NCBI GenBank assembly: GCA_015063135.1
Contig: SUTA01000003.1
Coordinates: forward strand, 78,043-142,042
Direction: 5' to 3'
Length of the DNA stretch: 64,000 bases
Origin: Thermoplasmata archaeon
GTDB taxonomy: Archaea > Thermoplasmatota > Thermoplasmata > Methanomassiliicoccales > Methanomethylophilaceae
The position numbers and the translations under genes are program-made. Position 1 is the stretch's first letter. Each line of letters begins with the position of its first letter. Positions 27,383 to 37,553 of the stretch are shown one piece after another. Under the pieces are notes generated by a model. That model saw nothing but the letters and a program-made list of their open reading frames with translations. It had not been told where the DNA came from and ran no database searches.

Positions 27383-29019
27383 TGCTCGTCCCTTTTCCTG
27401 ATGGCCGCGCGCTGTATCTTCCCGTTGACCGTCTTGGGCAGCTCGCTGACGAACTCCATTGCGCGCGGGTACTTGTAAGGTGCGGTCTCATGCTTGACGA
27501 AATCTTGCAGCTCCTTCTTGAGCTCGTCGGAGGGCTGGTAGCCCGCCTTTAGCACGACGGTGGCCTTGACGAGCTGTCCCCTCACGGGGTCGGGGACTCC
27601 GGTGACGGCGCACTCCAGCACCGCGGGGTGGGTGACCAGCACGGATTCGATCTCGAACGGGCTGATCTTGTAGCCCGACGATTTGATGACGTCGTCGTTC
27701 CTGCCGACGTACCAGTAGTAGCCGTCCTCGTCCACCCAGGCGACATCGCCGGTGTGGAACCAGCCATCCCTCATCGCCTTGGCGGTCTTCTCCTCGTTTC
27801 TGTAGTAGCACATCATGAGGCCCGGGGGTCTGGGGTCGCACCTGATGATGATCTCGCCGGTCTCTCCTGCGGGGCACTCGTTGCCCTTGTCGTCGACGAC
27901 CTTGACCTCGTACTGCGGCGACGGCTTCCCCATGGAGCTGGGCTTCGGCTCCATCCCGCGGATGTTGAAGATGGTGCAGGTGGTCTCGGTCTGGCCGAAT
28001 CCCTCCATCAGCTTGATCCCGGTGGCCTTCAGCCAGTTCTCGAAGACGTCCGGGTTCAGGGCCTCTCCCGCGATGCAGCAGTATTTGAGGGACGACAGGT
28101 CGTGCCCCTCCAGGCCGGCGTTGATGAACATCCTGAACATGGTAGGCGGGCAGCACAGCGAGGTGATCCTGTACTTCTCGATGATGGACAGGATCTCATG
28201 GGGCTCGAACTTCTCGTAGTCGTAGACGAAGACCGCGGCCTCCATCAGCCACTGGCCGTAGAGCTTGCCCCAGACGGCCTTGCCCCATCCGGTGTCGGCG
28301 ATGGTCAGGTGTATCCCCTCGGGGTCCACGTTCTGCCAGTATTTGGCGGTGGACAGGTGGCCCAGGCTGTAGAGGTGGTCGTGCATGACCATCTTGGGGT
28401 ACCCGCTGGTCCCTGAGGAGAAGTACATGAGTAGGGGCTCGTGCACGTTCGTCTCGATCCTATCGAGCTTGTCGGAGGCCTTCTCCATGCCCTCGTCGAA
28501 CTGGAGCCAGCCGTCGCGACCGGAGTTGACGATCATCTTGATCTCCAGCGTGGGGATGTCCTCGGCGGAGTCCACGGCATCGCAGACGCCGTTCATGTCG
28601 GTGCAGATCGCCGCCTTGATGGAGGCGGACCTGACCCTGTACTCCACGTCGCCCTTGGTGAGCATGAACGTGGCGGGCACCATGACGGCGCCGATCTTGT
28701 GCAGGGCCACGGACACGTACCAGAACTGGTAGTGGCGCTTGAGGATTGTGAGCACGGGGTCGCCCTTCTTGATCCCGAGGGACAGGAAGTAGTTGGCAGC
28801 CTTGTCGGACAGCCTCTTGATGTCACCAAAGGTGTACCTCCGCTCCTCGCCCTTGGGGTTGGTCCAGATCATGGCCAGCCTGTCGGGCTCGTGGGCTGCG
28901 ATGTCATCGACGACATCGTACCCGAAGTTGAAGTTGTCGGGGTAGCGGTAGTCCAGCTTAACGAGCCTCCCGTCCTCGTCGAGGGTCTCCTCGATGTACC
29001 TCTCGTTGATTCCCCTCAT
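27379..29019 (-). CDS. AMP-forming acyl-CoA synthetase (paralogue of the 23692-25371 gene)
   Basis: A 546-residue adenylate-forming ligase with YFSSGTSGYPKMVMHD, GFGQTETT, FHTGDVAWVDEDGYYWY followed by GRNDDVIKSSGYKISPFE, and C-terminal PKTVNGKIQRAAIRK. It is very similar to the ligase at the operon end; differing residues around the acyl pocket probably mean a different acid. It overlaps the downstream ACT/beta-lactamase gene by ATGA and the upstream cupin regulator by ATGA. It stops at TGA. Confidence 0.9.
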   Translation of the reverse strand: MRGINERYIEETLDEDGRLVKLDYRYPDNFNFGYDVVDDIAAHEPDRLAMIWTNPKGEERRYTFGDIKRLSDKAANYFLSLGIKKGDPVLTILKRHYQFWYVSVALHKIGAVMVPATFMLTKGDVEYRVRSASIKAAICTDMNGVCDAVDSAEDIPTLEIKMIVNSGRDGWLQFDEGMEKASDKLDRIETNVHEPLLMYFSSGTSGYPKMVMHDHLYSLGHLSTAKYWQNVDPEGIHLTIADTGWGKAVWGKLYGQWLMEAAVFVYDYEKFEPHEILSIIEKYRITSLCCPPTMFRMFINAGLEGHDLSSLKYCCIAGEALNPDVFENWLKATGIKLMEGFGQTETTCTIFNIRGMEPKPSSMGKPSPQYEVKVVDDKGNECPAGETGEIIIRCDPRPPGLMMCYYRNEEKTAKAMRDGWFHTGDVAWVDEDGYYWYVGRNDDVIKSSGYKISPFEIESVLVTHPAVLECAVTGVPDPVRGQLVKATVVLKAGYQPSDELKKELQDFVKHETAPYKYPRAMEFVSELPKTVNGKIQRAAIRKRDEQ

Positions 29020-29594
29020 TGCTCTCTACCTTTCATGACTGATGCGATGAACCTGCATCCGGTCTTCGATGTGGCGTACATGCCGTGGGGCACGCCGCTG
29101 TTGTAGTACACGGAGTCGCCGGGGCCCAGGTCGTAGAAGTGGCCCCCGTGGACGAACCTCATGGTCCCCTCTAGGACGTAGTCGAACTCGTCGCCGGCAT
29201 GGGAGGACAGGTGGACGTTCTCGTCGTTGTCGCCCTCGATGTAGGGGGCGGTGACCACGAAGGTCTCGGACAGCCTGTCCTTCAGGGTGTATCCGAGGTG
29301 CAGGTACTGGAAGCCCAGGCGCCTTTTCATAGGGAGGCCCTGTCCGTTCTTGACGTAGGTGCACTCGCTGAGGTGGGGCTTCTCGCCCGTCAGCAGCTCG
29401 ACCATGTCGACCCCGCATCTCTCCGCTATCTTGTAAAGGAACGTGAACGAGAAGTCCAGCTCCCCGGTCTCGTAGACCTTGTATTCCTCGGGGGTCTTCC
29501 CGACCACCTCGGCCATCTCCTCGACGGAGATGTCACACATCTCGCGGAGGGCTTTGACACGCTCCGCTACTTCCGATATGATTGGCTCTACCAT
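29016..29594 (-). CDS. XRE-family regulator with cupin sensor domain (second copy)
   Basis: 192 residues with the same architecture as its sisters: helix-turn-helix from about residue 8 (VAERVKALREMCDISVEEMA) and a cupin from about residue 115 (SSHAGDEFDYVLEGTMRFVH and GDSVYYNSGVPHGMY). It ends with KGREQ and TGA, overlapping the ligase ATG by four bases. The use of TGA here and CGA in the first copy, at homologous ends, shows the two codons are interchangeable at this position. Confidence 0.85.
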   Translation of the reverse strand: MVEPIISEVAERVKALREMCDISVEEMAEVVGKTPEEYKVYETGELDFSFTFLYKIAERCGVDMVELLTGEKPHLSECTYVKNGQGLPMKRRLGFQYLHLGYTLKDRLSETFVVTAPYIEGDNDENVHLSSHAGDEFDYVLEGTMRFVHGGHFYDLGPGDSVYYNSGVPHGMYATSKTGCRFIASVMKGREQ

Positions 29595-29598
29595 GATA

Positions 29599-31263
29599 TC
29601 ACGCGTCCGGCCACAGCTTGTGGGCCATGTTGCGCAGCTCGTACTTCAGGATCTTCCCGGCTGCGTTCATTGGAAAGTCGTCGACGAATGCGACGTATTT
29701 GGGGGTCTTGTACCACGCCAGCTTGCCGCGGCAGAAGTCCATGACGTCCTGCTCGGTCATGTCCTCGTAGCCGGGGTGCTTCACGATGAAGGCGCCCGGC
29801 TGCTCGCCGTATTTCGCGCTGGGGACTCCCACGACCTGGACATCCTTGATGCCCGGGCAGTGGTAGAGGAAGTCCTCGACCTCCTTGGGGTAGATGTTCT
29901 CTCCTCCGCGGATGATCATGTCCTTGATCCTCCCGGTGACGTAGAAGTAGCCCTCGGAGTCCCTGTATCCCAGGTCCCCGGAGTGCAGGTAGCCGTTGGA
30001 GTCGATGACCTTGGCGGTCTCCTCGGGCATCTTGTAGTAGCCCTTCATGACGTTGTAGCCCTTGCAGCAGAACTCGCCGATGACGCCGTCAGGGCAGGGC
30101 TCGTAGGTCTCCGGGTCCAGGATGACGGTGTCGACGCCCTGCAGCTTCTTCCCGACCGAGGAGCACTTCTTCTCCAGGGAGGGCTCGTCGTAGGTGGTCT
30201 GCGTCATGCCGGGGGACGCCTCGGTCAGGCCGTAGACGATGGTGATCTCCCTCATGTTCATCTTCTCGACCACCTCCTCCATGGCGGAGATGGGGCAGGG
30301 GGACCCGGCCATGATGCCGGTCCTCAGGCTGCTGAAGTCGAACTTGCTGAACAGCTTGTGGTTCAGGATGTTGATGAACATCGTGGGGACGCCGTAGACG
30401 GACGTGCAGCGCTCCTCCTCGATCGTGGTCATGACCTTGATGGGGTCGAACACCTCGCAGAAGCACATGGTGACGCCGTGGTTGATGCACGCCATCACTC
30501 CCAGGACGCATCCGAAGCAGTGGAACAGCGGCACGTTGATGCACAGGCGGTCGGTGGGGCCGTAGTTCATGTTGGCGCCCAGCCAGTATCCGTCGTTGGC
30601 GATGTTGAAGTGCGTGAGCATTACTCCCTTGGGGAACCCGGTGGTCCCGGAGGTGTACTGCATCATGGTGACGTCGTGGACGTCCACGGAGTCCTTGCGG
30701 GCCTGGTACTCGTCGTCGTCGATCTGGACGGCCAGGGACTTGACCTCGTTCATGGAGTACATGCCGCGGTGCTTGACGGGCCCCAGGAAGACGACCCTCT
30801 TGAGGTGGGGGTACGTCTCGCTGTGGAAGTTCTCCCTGGGCTGAGTCTTCAGCTCGGGGACCAGGTCGTAGACGGTCTGGACGTAGTCGACGTCCCTGAC
30901 GCCGTCGATGAGGAACAGGGTTTCCATGTCCGACTGCTTCAGGACGTAGTCCAGCTCTGAGGACTGGTAGTTAGTGTTGATCGTGAGCAGGATCGCGCCG
31001 ATCTTCGCCGTGGCGAACATCAGGGTGATCCAATCGGGGACGTTCGTCGCCCATACAGCGACCTTCTCGCCCTTCTGGACCCCCATGGCCATCAGGCCCT
31101 TGGCCACCCTGTCGACCTCCAGGCCCCACTGGGCCCAGGAGAGCCTGAGCTCCCTGTCCACGTAGACGATGGCATCGTTATCGGGGTGGTTCCTTATGCA
31201 TTTGTCCAGCAGGTCGCCCAGCCTCTCGTCGCTGGTGATCTCTTTTCTAGGTATGCAGACCAT
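29599..31263 (-). CDS. Fatty-acyl-CoA ligase-like AMP-forming enzyme (FadD type)
   Basis: A 554-residue ANL enzyme of the FadD branch: MQYTSGTTGFPKGVMLTHFN, YGLTEASPGM, LHSGDLGYRDSEGYFYVTGR followed by IKDMIIRGGENIYPKEVEDF, and C-terminal NAAGKILKYELR. It is more distant from the other two ligases in this operon and probably takes a longer or different acid. It lies 9 nt after the third cupin regulator and 4 nt before the second. It stops at TGA. Confidence 0.9.
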   Translation of the reverse strand: MVCIPRKEITSDERLGDLLDKCIRNHPDNDAIVYVDRELRLSWAQWGLEVDRVAKGLMAMGVQKGEKVAVWATNVPDWITLMFATAKIGAILLTINTNYQSSELDYVLKQSDMETLFLIDGVRDVDYVQTVYDLVPELKTQPRENFHSETYPHLKRVVFLGPVKHRGMYSMNEVKSLAVQIDDDEYQARKDSVDVHDVTMMQYTSGTTGFPKGVMLTHFNIANDGYWLGANMNYGPTDRLCINVPLFHCFGCVLGVMACINHGVTMCFCEVFDPIKVMTTIEEERCTSVYGVPTMFINILNHKLFSKFDFSSLRTGIMAGSPCPISAMEEVVEKMNMREITIVYGLTEASPGMTQTTYDEPSLEKKCSSVGKKLQGVDTVILDPETYEPCPDGVIGEFCCKGYNVMKGYYKMPEETAKVIDSNGYLHSGDLGYRDSEGYFYVTGRIKDMIIRGGENIYPKEVEDFLYHCPGIKDVQVVGVPSAKYGEQPGAFIVKHPGYEDMTEQDVMDFCRGKLAWYKTPKYVAFVDDFPMNAAGKILKYELRNMAHKLWPDA

Positions 31264-31272
31264 GCTGCCACC

Positions 31273-31827
31273 TCACATGGGGGTGTACAGGACCGCGTAG
31301 ATCTCCGCGGGCCCGTCGACCGCCCCGACGTAGTGCGGGACGACCGAGTTGTAGTACGCGCTGTCTCCGGGCAAGAGGATCCTCTCCTCCTTGCCGTAGA
31401 TGAACTGGATCTTGCCCGTCACGACGACGATGAACTCCTCTCCCTCGTGGGCGCTGAGCTCGTGCTCCTCGGACTCTCCGACGCGGATGAACATGGGCTC
31501 CATGTGCCTGTCGGTCTTTCCGCTGCCGAGCGGGAAGTACTCGTAGTTCCCTTTGTCGCCGTGTGAGGATGCCTCCTCGACCCTCTCGTCCTTCCTGACC
31601 ACGATCGGATCGGGGGTGAACTGGTCGTCGGTGAAGGTTCCGACCCTCTGGCCGAGCGCGCGAGCAAGCCTAATAAGGGAGCCGATGGGTGGATAAGCAA
31701 TTCCCTCTTCGTATTCCCTGATGGATTCGATGCTAAGACCGGAGTTAATGGAAAGCTGCTCCTGGGAGAGCCCCATCTGTTCGCGGTACTTGCAAATCCT
31801 TTTTCCAAGCTTGTTCTTGTCGGCCAT
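31273..31827 (-). CDS. XRE-family regulator with cupin sensor domain (third copy, first gene of operon)
   Basis: 184 residues: helix-turn-helix (GKRICKYREQMGLSQEQLS) and cupin (SAHEGEEFIVVVTGKIQFIY, GDSAYYNSVVPHYVG). As first gene of the seven-gene ligase operon it probably controls the promoter. A TTTTTATA-class box (31860-31867, minus strand) lies 33-40 nt upstream. It stops at TGA. Confidence 0.85.
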   Translation of the reverse strand: MADKNKLGKRICKYREQMGLSQEQLSINSGLSIESIREYEEGIAYPPIGSLIRLARALGQRVGTFTDDQFTPDPIVVRKDERVEEASSHGDKGNYEYFPLGSGKTDRHMEPMFIRVGESEEHELSAHEGEEFIVVVTGKIQFIYGKEERILLPGDSAYYNSVVPHYVGAVDGPAEIYAVLYTPM

Positions 31828-31859
31828 TTATATCGCCTGTGTGCCCGTATGCGAGATAT

Positions 31860-31867
31860 TTTTTATA
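31860..31867 (-). promoter_or_regulatory. TATA box of the ligase operon
   Basis: TATAAAAA on the minus strand upstream of the third cupin regulator. Confidence 0.55.
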
Positions 31868-31949
31868 GTTTACCATCAGAGCGCTCTTCATCGATGCTCG
31901 CAAAGGTGCATTTGAGCTCCATTCTACCCTAAAAATTGTATGTCAATGA

Positions 31950-31963
31950 ATGTTAATGAACAT
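31950..31963. promoter_or_regulatory. Inverted repeat ATGTT-AATG-AACAT in divergent spacer
   Basis: A perfect 5-bp dyad in the 250-nt spacer between the ligase operon and the kor operon; a candidate regulator site shared by both. I saw no gene in this spacer. Confidence 0.35.
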
Positions 31964-32049
31964 CGATGTGGCTATGTCCCAAAATGTCGGCCGTCGGTCC
32001 TCACTACCATTATATCAGTAAATAGATGAAGAAAGGGATGCATCTCCCC

Positions 32050-32056
32050 TAAATAT
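32050..32056 (+). promoter_or_regulatory. TATA box of the kor operon
   Basis: TAAATAT 22-28 nt before the ATG at 32078. Confidence 0.5.
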
Positions 32057-32077
32057 GCGCACCTGTTACAGCGGAGC

Positions 32078-32770
32078 ATGAGCGTCCTGCGCAAGCGCGT
32101 CACAGTCGTCTGCGGCCACTACGGCACCGGAAAGACCAACCTCTCGCTGAATCTGGCACTTGATGCCGCGGAGGCCGGGGAGAGGGTCACGCTCATCGAC
32201 ATGGACATCGTCAACCCGTACTTCCGCTCGTCCGACCATGCCGGGGAGCTGGAGGCGAAGGGAATCAGGGTAATCGGCCCGAACTTCGCCAATTCTAACC
32301 TCGACACACCATCTCTGCCCCCGATGATCGGGGACGCCATCGCGGAGGACGGGAGGGTCATCATAGACGTCGGAGGGGACGACGCCGGCGCCACGGCGCT
32401 GGGGGTCTACGCCAAGCAGGTCTCGGGGTCCGCTCCCGAGGTCATCTACGTGGTCAACAAGTACAGGAGCCAGACCACCACCCCCGAGGAGTCGGTGGAG
32501 ATCCTAAGGGAGATAGAGTCCGCGGCACGCATCAGGGCCACCTGTATCGCGAACAACTCCCATCTGAAGCAGCAGACCACCGCCGACACCGTCCTGAACT
32601 CCGTCCCGTTCGCGGAGAGGGTGTCGGAGCTCACTGGCCTTCCTATCATTTTCCATACTGTTCCCGTTGGAGTGGACATCTTAAATAGGATTCCAGATTA
32701 CTATCGCGTGCGTGTCTTAGTCAAGGCACCATGGGAAGAGGCTGAATCCGATGCCGAAGGTCACTGTTGA
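32078..32770 (+). CDS. P-loop ATPase of the MinD/ParA/CobQ-like class, first gene of kor operon
   Basis: 230 residues with an N-terminal deviant Walker A VVCGHYGTGKTNLSLNLAL, the DMDIVNPYFR switch region, a DVGGDDAGATALG Walker-B-like segment, and VNKYRSQT as a nucleotide-base motif. It overlaps the ferredoxin subunit gene korD by 20 nt. I recall such ATPases next to 2-oxoacid oxidoreductase genes in other anaerobes, possibly helping in cofactor or cluster insertion; that role is inference. It stops at TGA. Confidence 0.75.
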   Translation: MSVLRKRVTVVCGHYGTGKTNLSLNLALDAAEAGERVTLIDMDIVNPYFRSSDHAGELEAKGIRVIGPNFANSNLDTPSLPPMIGDAIAEDGRVIIDVGGDDAGATALGVYAKQVSGSAPEVIYVVNKYRSQTTTPEESVEILREIESAARIRATCIANNSHLKQQTTADTVLNSVPFAERVSELTGLPIIFHTVPVGVDILNRIPDYYRVRVLVKAPWEEAESDAEGHC

Positions 32771-32960
32771 CAATGACAGATGCAAGGGATGCGAGATGTG
32801 CGTCATCGCTTGCCCGAAGGAGATCCTTGAACTGGACCACTCCATTACTAACAGCAAGGGGTACCACCCCGCCCACGTAACCGATGCTGGGAAATGCATA
32901 GGGTGCGGGTCGTGCACCATCATGTGCCCGGACTGCGCCATCAGGGTGGAGGTGGAGTGA
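32751..32960 (+). CDS. korD: 2-Oxoacid:ferredoxin oxidoreductase, delta (ferredoxin) subunit
   Basis: A 69-residue 2[4Fe-4S] ferredoxin with two CxxCxxCxxxC clusters, CKGCEMCVIACPKEI and CIGCGSCTIMCPDCA. It is the electron-transfer subunit of the enzyme encoded by the next three genes. It overlaps the upstream ATPase by 20 nt and korA by one base (TGATG). Confidence 0.9.
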   Translation: MPKVTVDNDRCKGCEMCVIACPKEILELDHSITNSKGYHPAHVTDAGKCIGCGSCTIMCPDCAIRVEVE

Positions 32961-34021
32961 TGTCCGAGAAGGTACTCATGAAGGGGAACGAAGCCATAGC
33001 CGAGGCCGCCATCGCGGCCGGGTGCAGGCACTTCTTTGGATACCCCATCACCCCCCAGACCGAGGTCGCGGCCTACATGTCCAAGAGGATGCCCAAGATC
33101 GGCGGAGTCTACCTTCAGGCCGAGTCCGAGGTCGCATCCATCAACATGGTCCTGGGAGCCGGCGCTGCCGGGGTCAGGGTCATGACATCCACGTCGTCCC
33201 CCGGAATCAGCCTGATGTCCGAGGGGATCTCATACATCGCGGGCTCCGACGTGCCCTGCCTCATCGTGAACGTCGAGAGGGGAGGCCCGGGCCTCGGCGG
33301 GATACAGCCGTCCCAGTCCGACTACTTCCAGGCCACCAGGGCCACCGGCCACGGGGACTTCCACATGCTGGTCTTCGCGCCGTCCACCGTCCAGGAGACC
33401 GTGGACCTCATCTCCGATGCGTTCGACCTCGGGGACAAGTACCGCATGCCCACCATGATCCTGTCCGACGGACTGCTCGGGCAGATGATGGAGCCCGTCG
33501 TGCTCCCCGAGCCGAAGGAACCCACCGACGACAAGGAGTGGTCCGTCAGGGGCCACCAGGGCAAGCGCCCCCACAACGTCGTCAACTCGCTGTACATCGA
33601 CCCCGCTGTGCTGGAGAAGCTCAATTTCGAGAGGTTCGAGAAGTACGAGAAGATTAAGGAGACCGAGCAGAGGGCCCAGGAGTATCTGGTCGATGACGCG
33701 GACATAATCCTCGTCGCCTTCGGCGCGTCCTCCAGGATAGCCCACTCAGCCGTCGATGCGGCGAGGAAGCAGGGCATCAAGGCGGGCCTCATAAGGCCCA
33801 TCACCCTCTGGCCGTTCCCCGAGAAGGCCATCGAGAAGCACGTCGGCCATGCCAAGGCGTTCCTCTCGGTGGAGATGAACATGGGGCAGATGGTCGAGGA
33901 CGTCAGGATGATCGTCGCCAGGAGGAAGCCGGTCCACTTCTACGGCCGCACCGGAGGAGTGGTCCCCACCCCGAAGGAAGTGCTCCAGCAGATCGTCAAG
34001 ATCGACGGAGGTGAGCTGTGA
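32960..34021 (+). CDS. korA: 2-Oxoacid:ferredoxin oxidoreductase, alpha subunit (2-oxoglutarate type)
   Basis: 353 residues. The opening with GNEAIAEAAIAAGCRHFFGY and PITPQTEVAAYMS is characteristic of alpha subunits of the 2-oxoglutarate class, as are TSTSSPGISLMSEGISY and the closing PKEVLQQI. It forms, with beta and gamma, the TPP enzyme that interconverts acyl-CoA + CO2 and 2-oxoacid with ferredoxin. The D-A-B-C gene order matches methanogen kor operons. The precise substrate could instead be a branched 2-oxoacid. Confidence 0.9.
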   Translation: MSEKVLMKGNEAIAEAAIAAGCRHFFGYPITPQTEVAAYMSKRMPKIGGVYLQAESEVASINMVLGAGAAGVRVMTSTSSPGISLMSEGISYIAGSDVPCLIVNVERGGPGLGGIQPSQSDYFQATRATGHGDFHMLVFAPSTVQETVDLISDAFDLGDKYRMPTMILSDGLLGQMMEPVVLPEPKEPTDDKEWSVRGHQGKRPHNVVNSLYIDPAVLEKLNFERFEKYEKIKETEQRAQEYLVDDADIILVAFGASSRIAHSAVDAARKQGIKAGLIRPITLWPFPEKAIEKHVGHAKAFLSVEMNMGQMVEDVRMIVARRKPVHFYGRTGGVVPTPKEVLQQIVKIDGGEL

Positions 34022-34772
34022 TGGCTAAGGTAATGGGAGAGAGGCCAAAGGCGCTCCTGGACGTCCCGCTGCACTACTGCCCGGGATGCACCCACGGTAT
34101 CGTCCACAGGCTGGTCGCCGAGGTCATTGACGAGCTCGGAGTCGAAGGCAGGGCCACCGGCGTGGCATCTGTGGGCTGCTCCGTGTTCACATACAACTAC
34201 TTCGGATGCGACATGGTCCAGGCCCCCCACGGCCGTGCGCCCGCCGTCGCAACAGGCGTCAAGAGGGCCAGGCCTGACAACGTCGTTTTCACCTATCAGG
34301 GAGACGGCGACCTCGCCGCCATCGGCATGGGGGAGACCGTGCATGCCGCCGCCAGGGGCGAGAACATCGTAGCGATCTTCATCAACAACGCCATCTACGG
34401 CATGACCGGAGGCCAGATGGCCCCCACCACCCTGCCCGGGCAGGTCACCCAGACCACGCCCTACGGCAGGGATACCGCCGTCGCCGGGAACCCCATCAGG
34501 GTCTGCGAGCTCCTGTCCAGCGTCAAGGGCGTCGCTCTGGCGCAGCGCGTCACCGTCGACTGCCCCAAGAACGTCAGGGCCGCCAAGAAGGCTATCAAGA
34601 AGGCCTTTGAGTACCAGATGGCCGGCAAGGGATACTGCATCATCGAGGTCGTTTCCACCTGCCCCACCAACTGGGGGATGTCCCCTGCGGACTCCCTGCA
34701 GTGGCTCAGGGACAACATGCTCCCGTACTACCCGCTGGGCGTCTACAAGGACGTCGGAGAGGAGGGGGAGGA

Positions 34773-34776
<4 letters not shown>
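34021..34776 (+). CDS. korB: 2-Oxoacid:ferredoxin oxidoreductase, beta subunit
   Basis: 251 residues, TPP-binding subunit. HYCPGCTHGIVHRLVAEVID and the GDGDLAAIGMGE...NNAIYGMTGGQMAPTT region give the TPP/Mg motif and the conserved cysteine. The start overlaps korA as TGATG and the end overlaps korC as ATGA, so all four subunits are translationally coupled. Confidence 0.92.
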
Positions 34777-35306
<530 letters not shown>

Positions 35307-35317
35307 TTTCAAAATCC

Positions 35318-35350
35318 GGGGAGGGGGCTATCCCCCTCCCCACTGTTTTG
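35318..35350. terminator. Terminator between korC and the InlB cluster
   Basis: A 10-bp perfect stem GGGGAGGGGG / CCCCCTCCCC with a 4-nt loop, then CACTGTTTTG, between convergent genes. Confidence 0.65.
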
Positions 35351-35390
35351 CTCAGCTGGTACGTTCATTTCAACGGGCTTTCGATTGCGA

Positions 35391-37544
35391 TCGCGTGTAC
35401 TTGTCCGGGTCGTACGGGTTCTCGTAGATGTCCTCTTCATCCTCCTTGCGTCTCCTTCTCCAGGGGATCAGGAACAGGATGATGGACGCCAGAGGTATCG
35501 CGGCAGCGAGTATGAACCACGGAGAGATCCCCGAATCATCCTCGCATCCGACGGCATATATGGAGAAGTGCATGACGCCGAAGCTCACCCCGGTGTCCTG
35601 CGCATATTCGAACTCCACGTTCTCCATCGGATCGGGGTCCAGGTGGTAGACGTATAGCCTCCCGGGGTCCCGCCCGCCCTCCATAGCGTAATCGACTGTC
35701 ACCAATACAGGTTCTGCGAAGGACATGGAGTATCTCGTTCCGTTTATGAGGATGAATATGTCGAAGATCAGGGAGTTCGGGACCCTGGAGGAATCGATCC
35801 CCACATCATCGATCATCATCGGTATCACGCAAACGGTCATGCCGGAGGCGGACGCTCCCATCCCCCTCATCACCGCGGATGAGAAGAACAGGGTGACATT
35901 GCCCTCGATGACCGTCAGGGAGCCGTAACTCTCGGCTATGGCGCTGGAGATGGTCCATGGGATCTTGATCTCCGTGCCGGAGGTCCGAATCACCACATCC
36001 GGCCGGGTGCCGGCGGATTGGATCCCGCCGATGAGGTCGAGGGCCAGTCTTTCTTGGTCGCCAGTTATCCTGCCAGATTCCCCGAGGTTGATTGTTATCG
36101 GGTTTCCGGCGATCAAACCGCCATGGCCGTCATCTGAAAGCCCCCATTCCACGGAGCCGCCGCCTTCCGTGGAGCTTCCGCCGGCGGGCCGTCCGGACGA
36201 TGTCACCGTCACGAAGCATTCTGCACGCAGGGAGCCGTCATCGGTAGTAACCGCAATCACTGCCGTCCCCTCCTTCCAAGAAGCCACGGTCCCGGCTTGG
36301 GAAACGCTCACCACGCTTTCATCGGATGATGTCCACACCAGGTTCACGGGCGCCGAATCCTCTGGGATCATCCTCGCGGAGAGGGTGATGGAGCTGCTGG
36401 GCGGCATGATCAGCGAGGTGTAGCCGATCTCTATCGCCGACGGTGCCGATTCCGCCCCCCACTTGGCGTATAATACGACCTCGGGGTTGCTGGAGTACAG
36501 CGTTATCGGATCCTTAGGGAAGTATCTGACAGGCCCGTCGGGCGAGAGCGACCATCCCTTGAAGGACAGTTCCGCGTGCTTCGGGGAATTCGGAGAGATG
36601 CTGAACACCACCTCGCGGGCATCCGAGCGCTTCATCTGCTTATTCGGGGCGTCGTATCCGCCGTTAGCATCGTAGGTCACCGAGTAGACAAATGTCGGGG
36701 TGCCAGATTCAGTGAAAACGGCGGTCAGCGACGCATCCGAAAAGACCGTGAGGTTGTAGGTGGCCGACGCTGAAACCATCCTCCCGTCCTGGTACCAGTT
36801 GGAGAATGTATACCCCCTGCTGGCCGAGGCTATCAGGGTAGCCGTCTCGCCGGCTCTGTAGGAGCCCGCACCGGTCACCGTTCCGCCCCTGGACGGGGAC
36901 GCATAGACATTGACCCTGTAGGAGGAGCCGTGGTCGATCCCCCATACCGCCAGGACGGTCACATCGGATGTCACGTCCACAGTATCTCCGACGGAGTGCT
37001 CTGCCCCGTCGACCTTCCAGCATCTGAACGTCATCCCGCCCGGGGGCGTGAATCCGCAGGATGGGAGAACGTAGGCTCCGGTCCCCGTCTCCACAGGTTC
37101 CATGTAGCCCGTCCCGCCGTTGGAGTCGAACGAGACGGTGTGGTATCCCCCGTGAACGTGGATGTAGCAGTCTGCGATGTAGGTCCCTATCCCGAACACC
37201 TTCAGGAGGAGGTGATAGGGGGAGCCGCTCATTTCGAGCGGCTGGTCGAGGTAAACAGCGAACTGCGACCTCGCCTCTACCGGCTCGATTTTCTGCACCG
37301 GGGAGGTAGATACGAGGACGGAGGCCTGGACGGAGGGGCCCCCGTCCAGGTATACGTACAGAGCCGGCCTGAAGACGCCATAGGAGTGGGTGTAGTACTC
37401 CGCTCTGATGTTCCCGTTCTCCCCCTCGCCTGCCTTCCCCGAGAATGGCCCCACATCGGCGGAGGGACCGTCGGCCAGCGCGCAGGTGAAAACGAACGTG
37501 GAGGCCAGCGCCAGGGTCAGAAGCAGTGCAGTCTTGCCGTGCAT
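35391..37544 (-). CDS. Membrane-anchored InlB-repeat surface protein, ends at CGA
   Basis: About 717 residues. An N-terminal signal peptide (GKTALLLTLALASTFVFTCA) is followed by InlB/Listeria-Bacteroides-type repeats, seen as VSFDSNGGTGYMEPVETGTG...FRCWKVDG and VTYDANGGYDAPNKQ...SFKGWSLSPDG, a bacterial-Ig-like segment (LVWTSSDESVVSVSQAGTVA), and a C-terminal helix WFILAAAIPLASIILFLI with a basic stop-transfer RRRRK. The cytosolic tail ends NPYDPDKYT at CGA (35391-35393); as Arg it would gain SQSKAR and stop at TGA seven codons later. Likely an adhesin or surface-layer component. Last of three tandem genes. Confidence 0.82.
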
Positions 37545-37553
37545 CAGATCACA

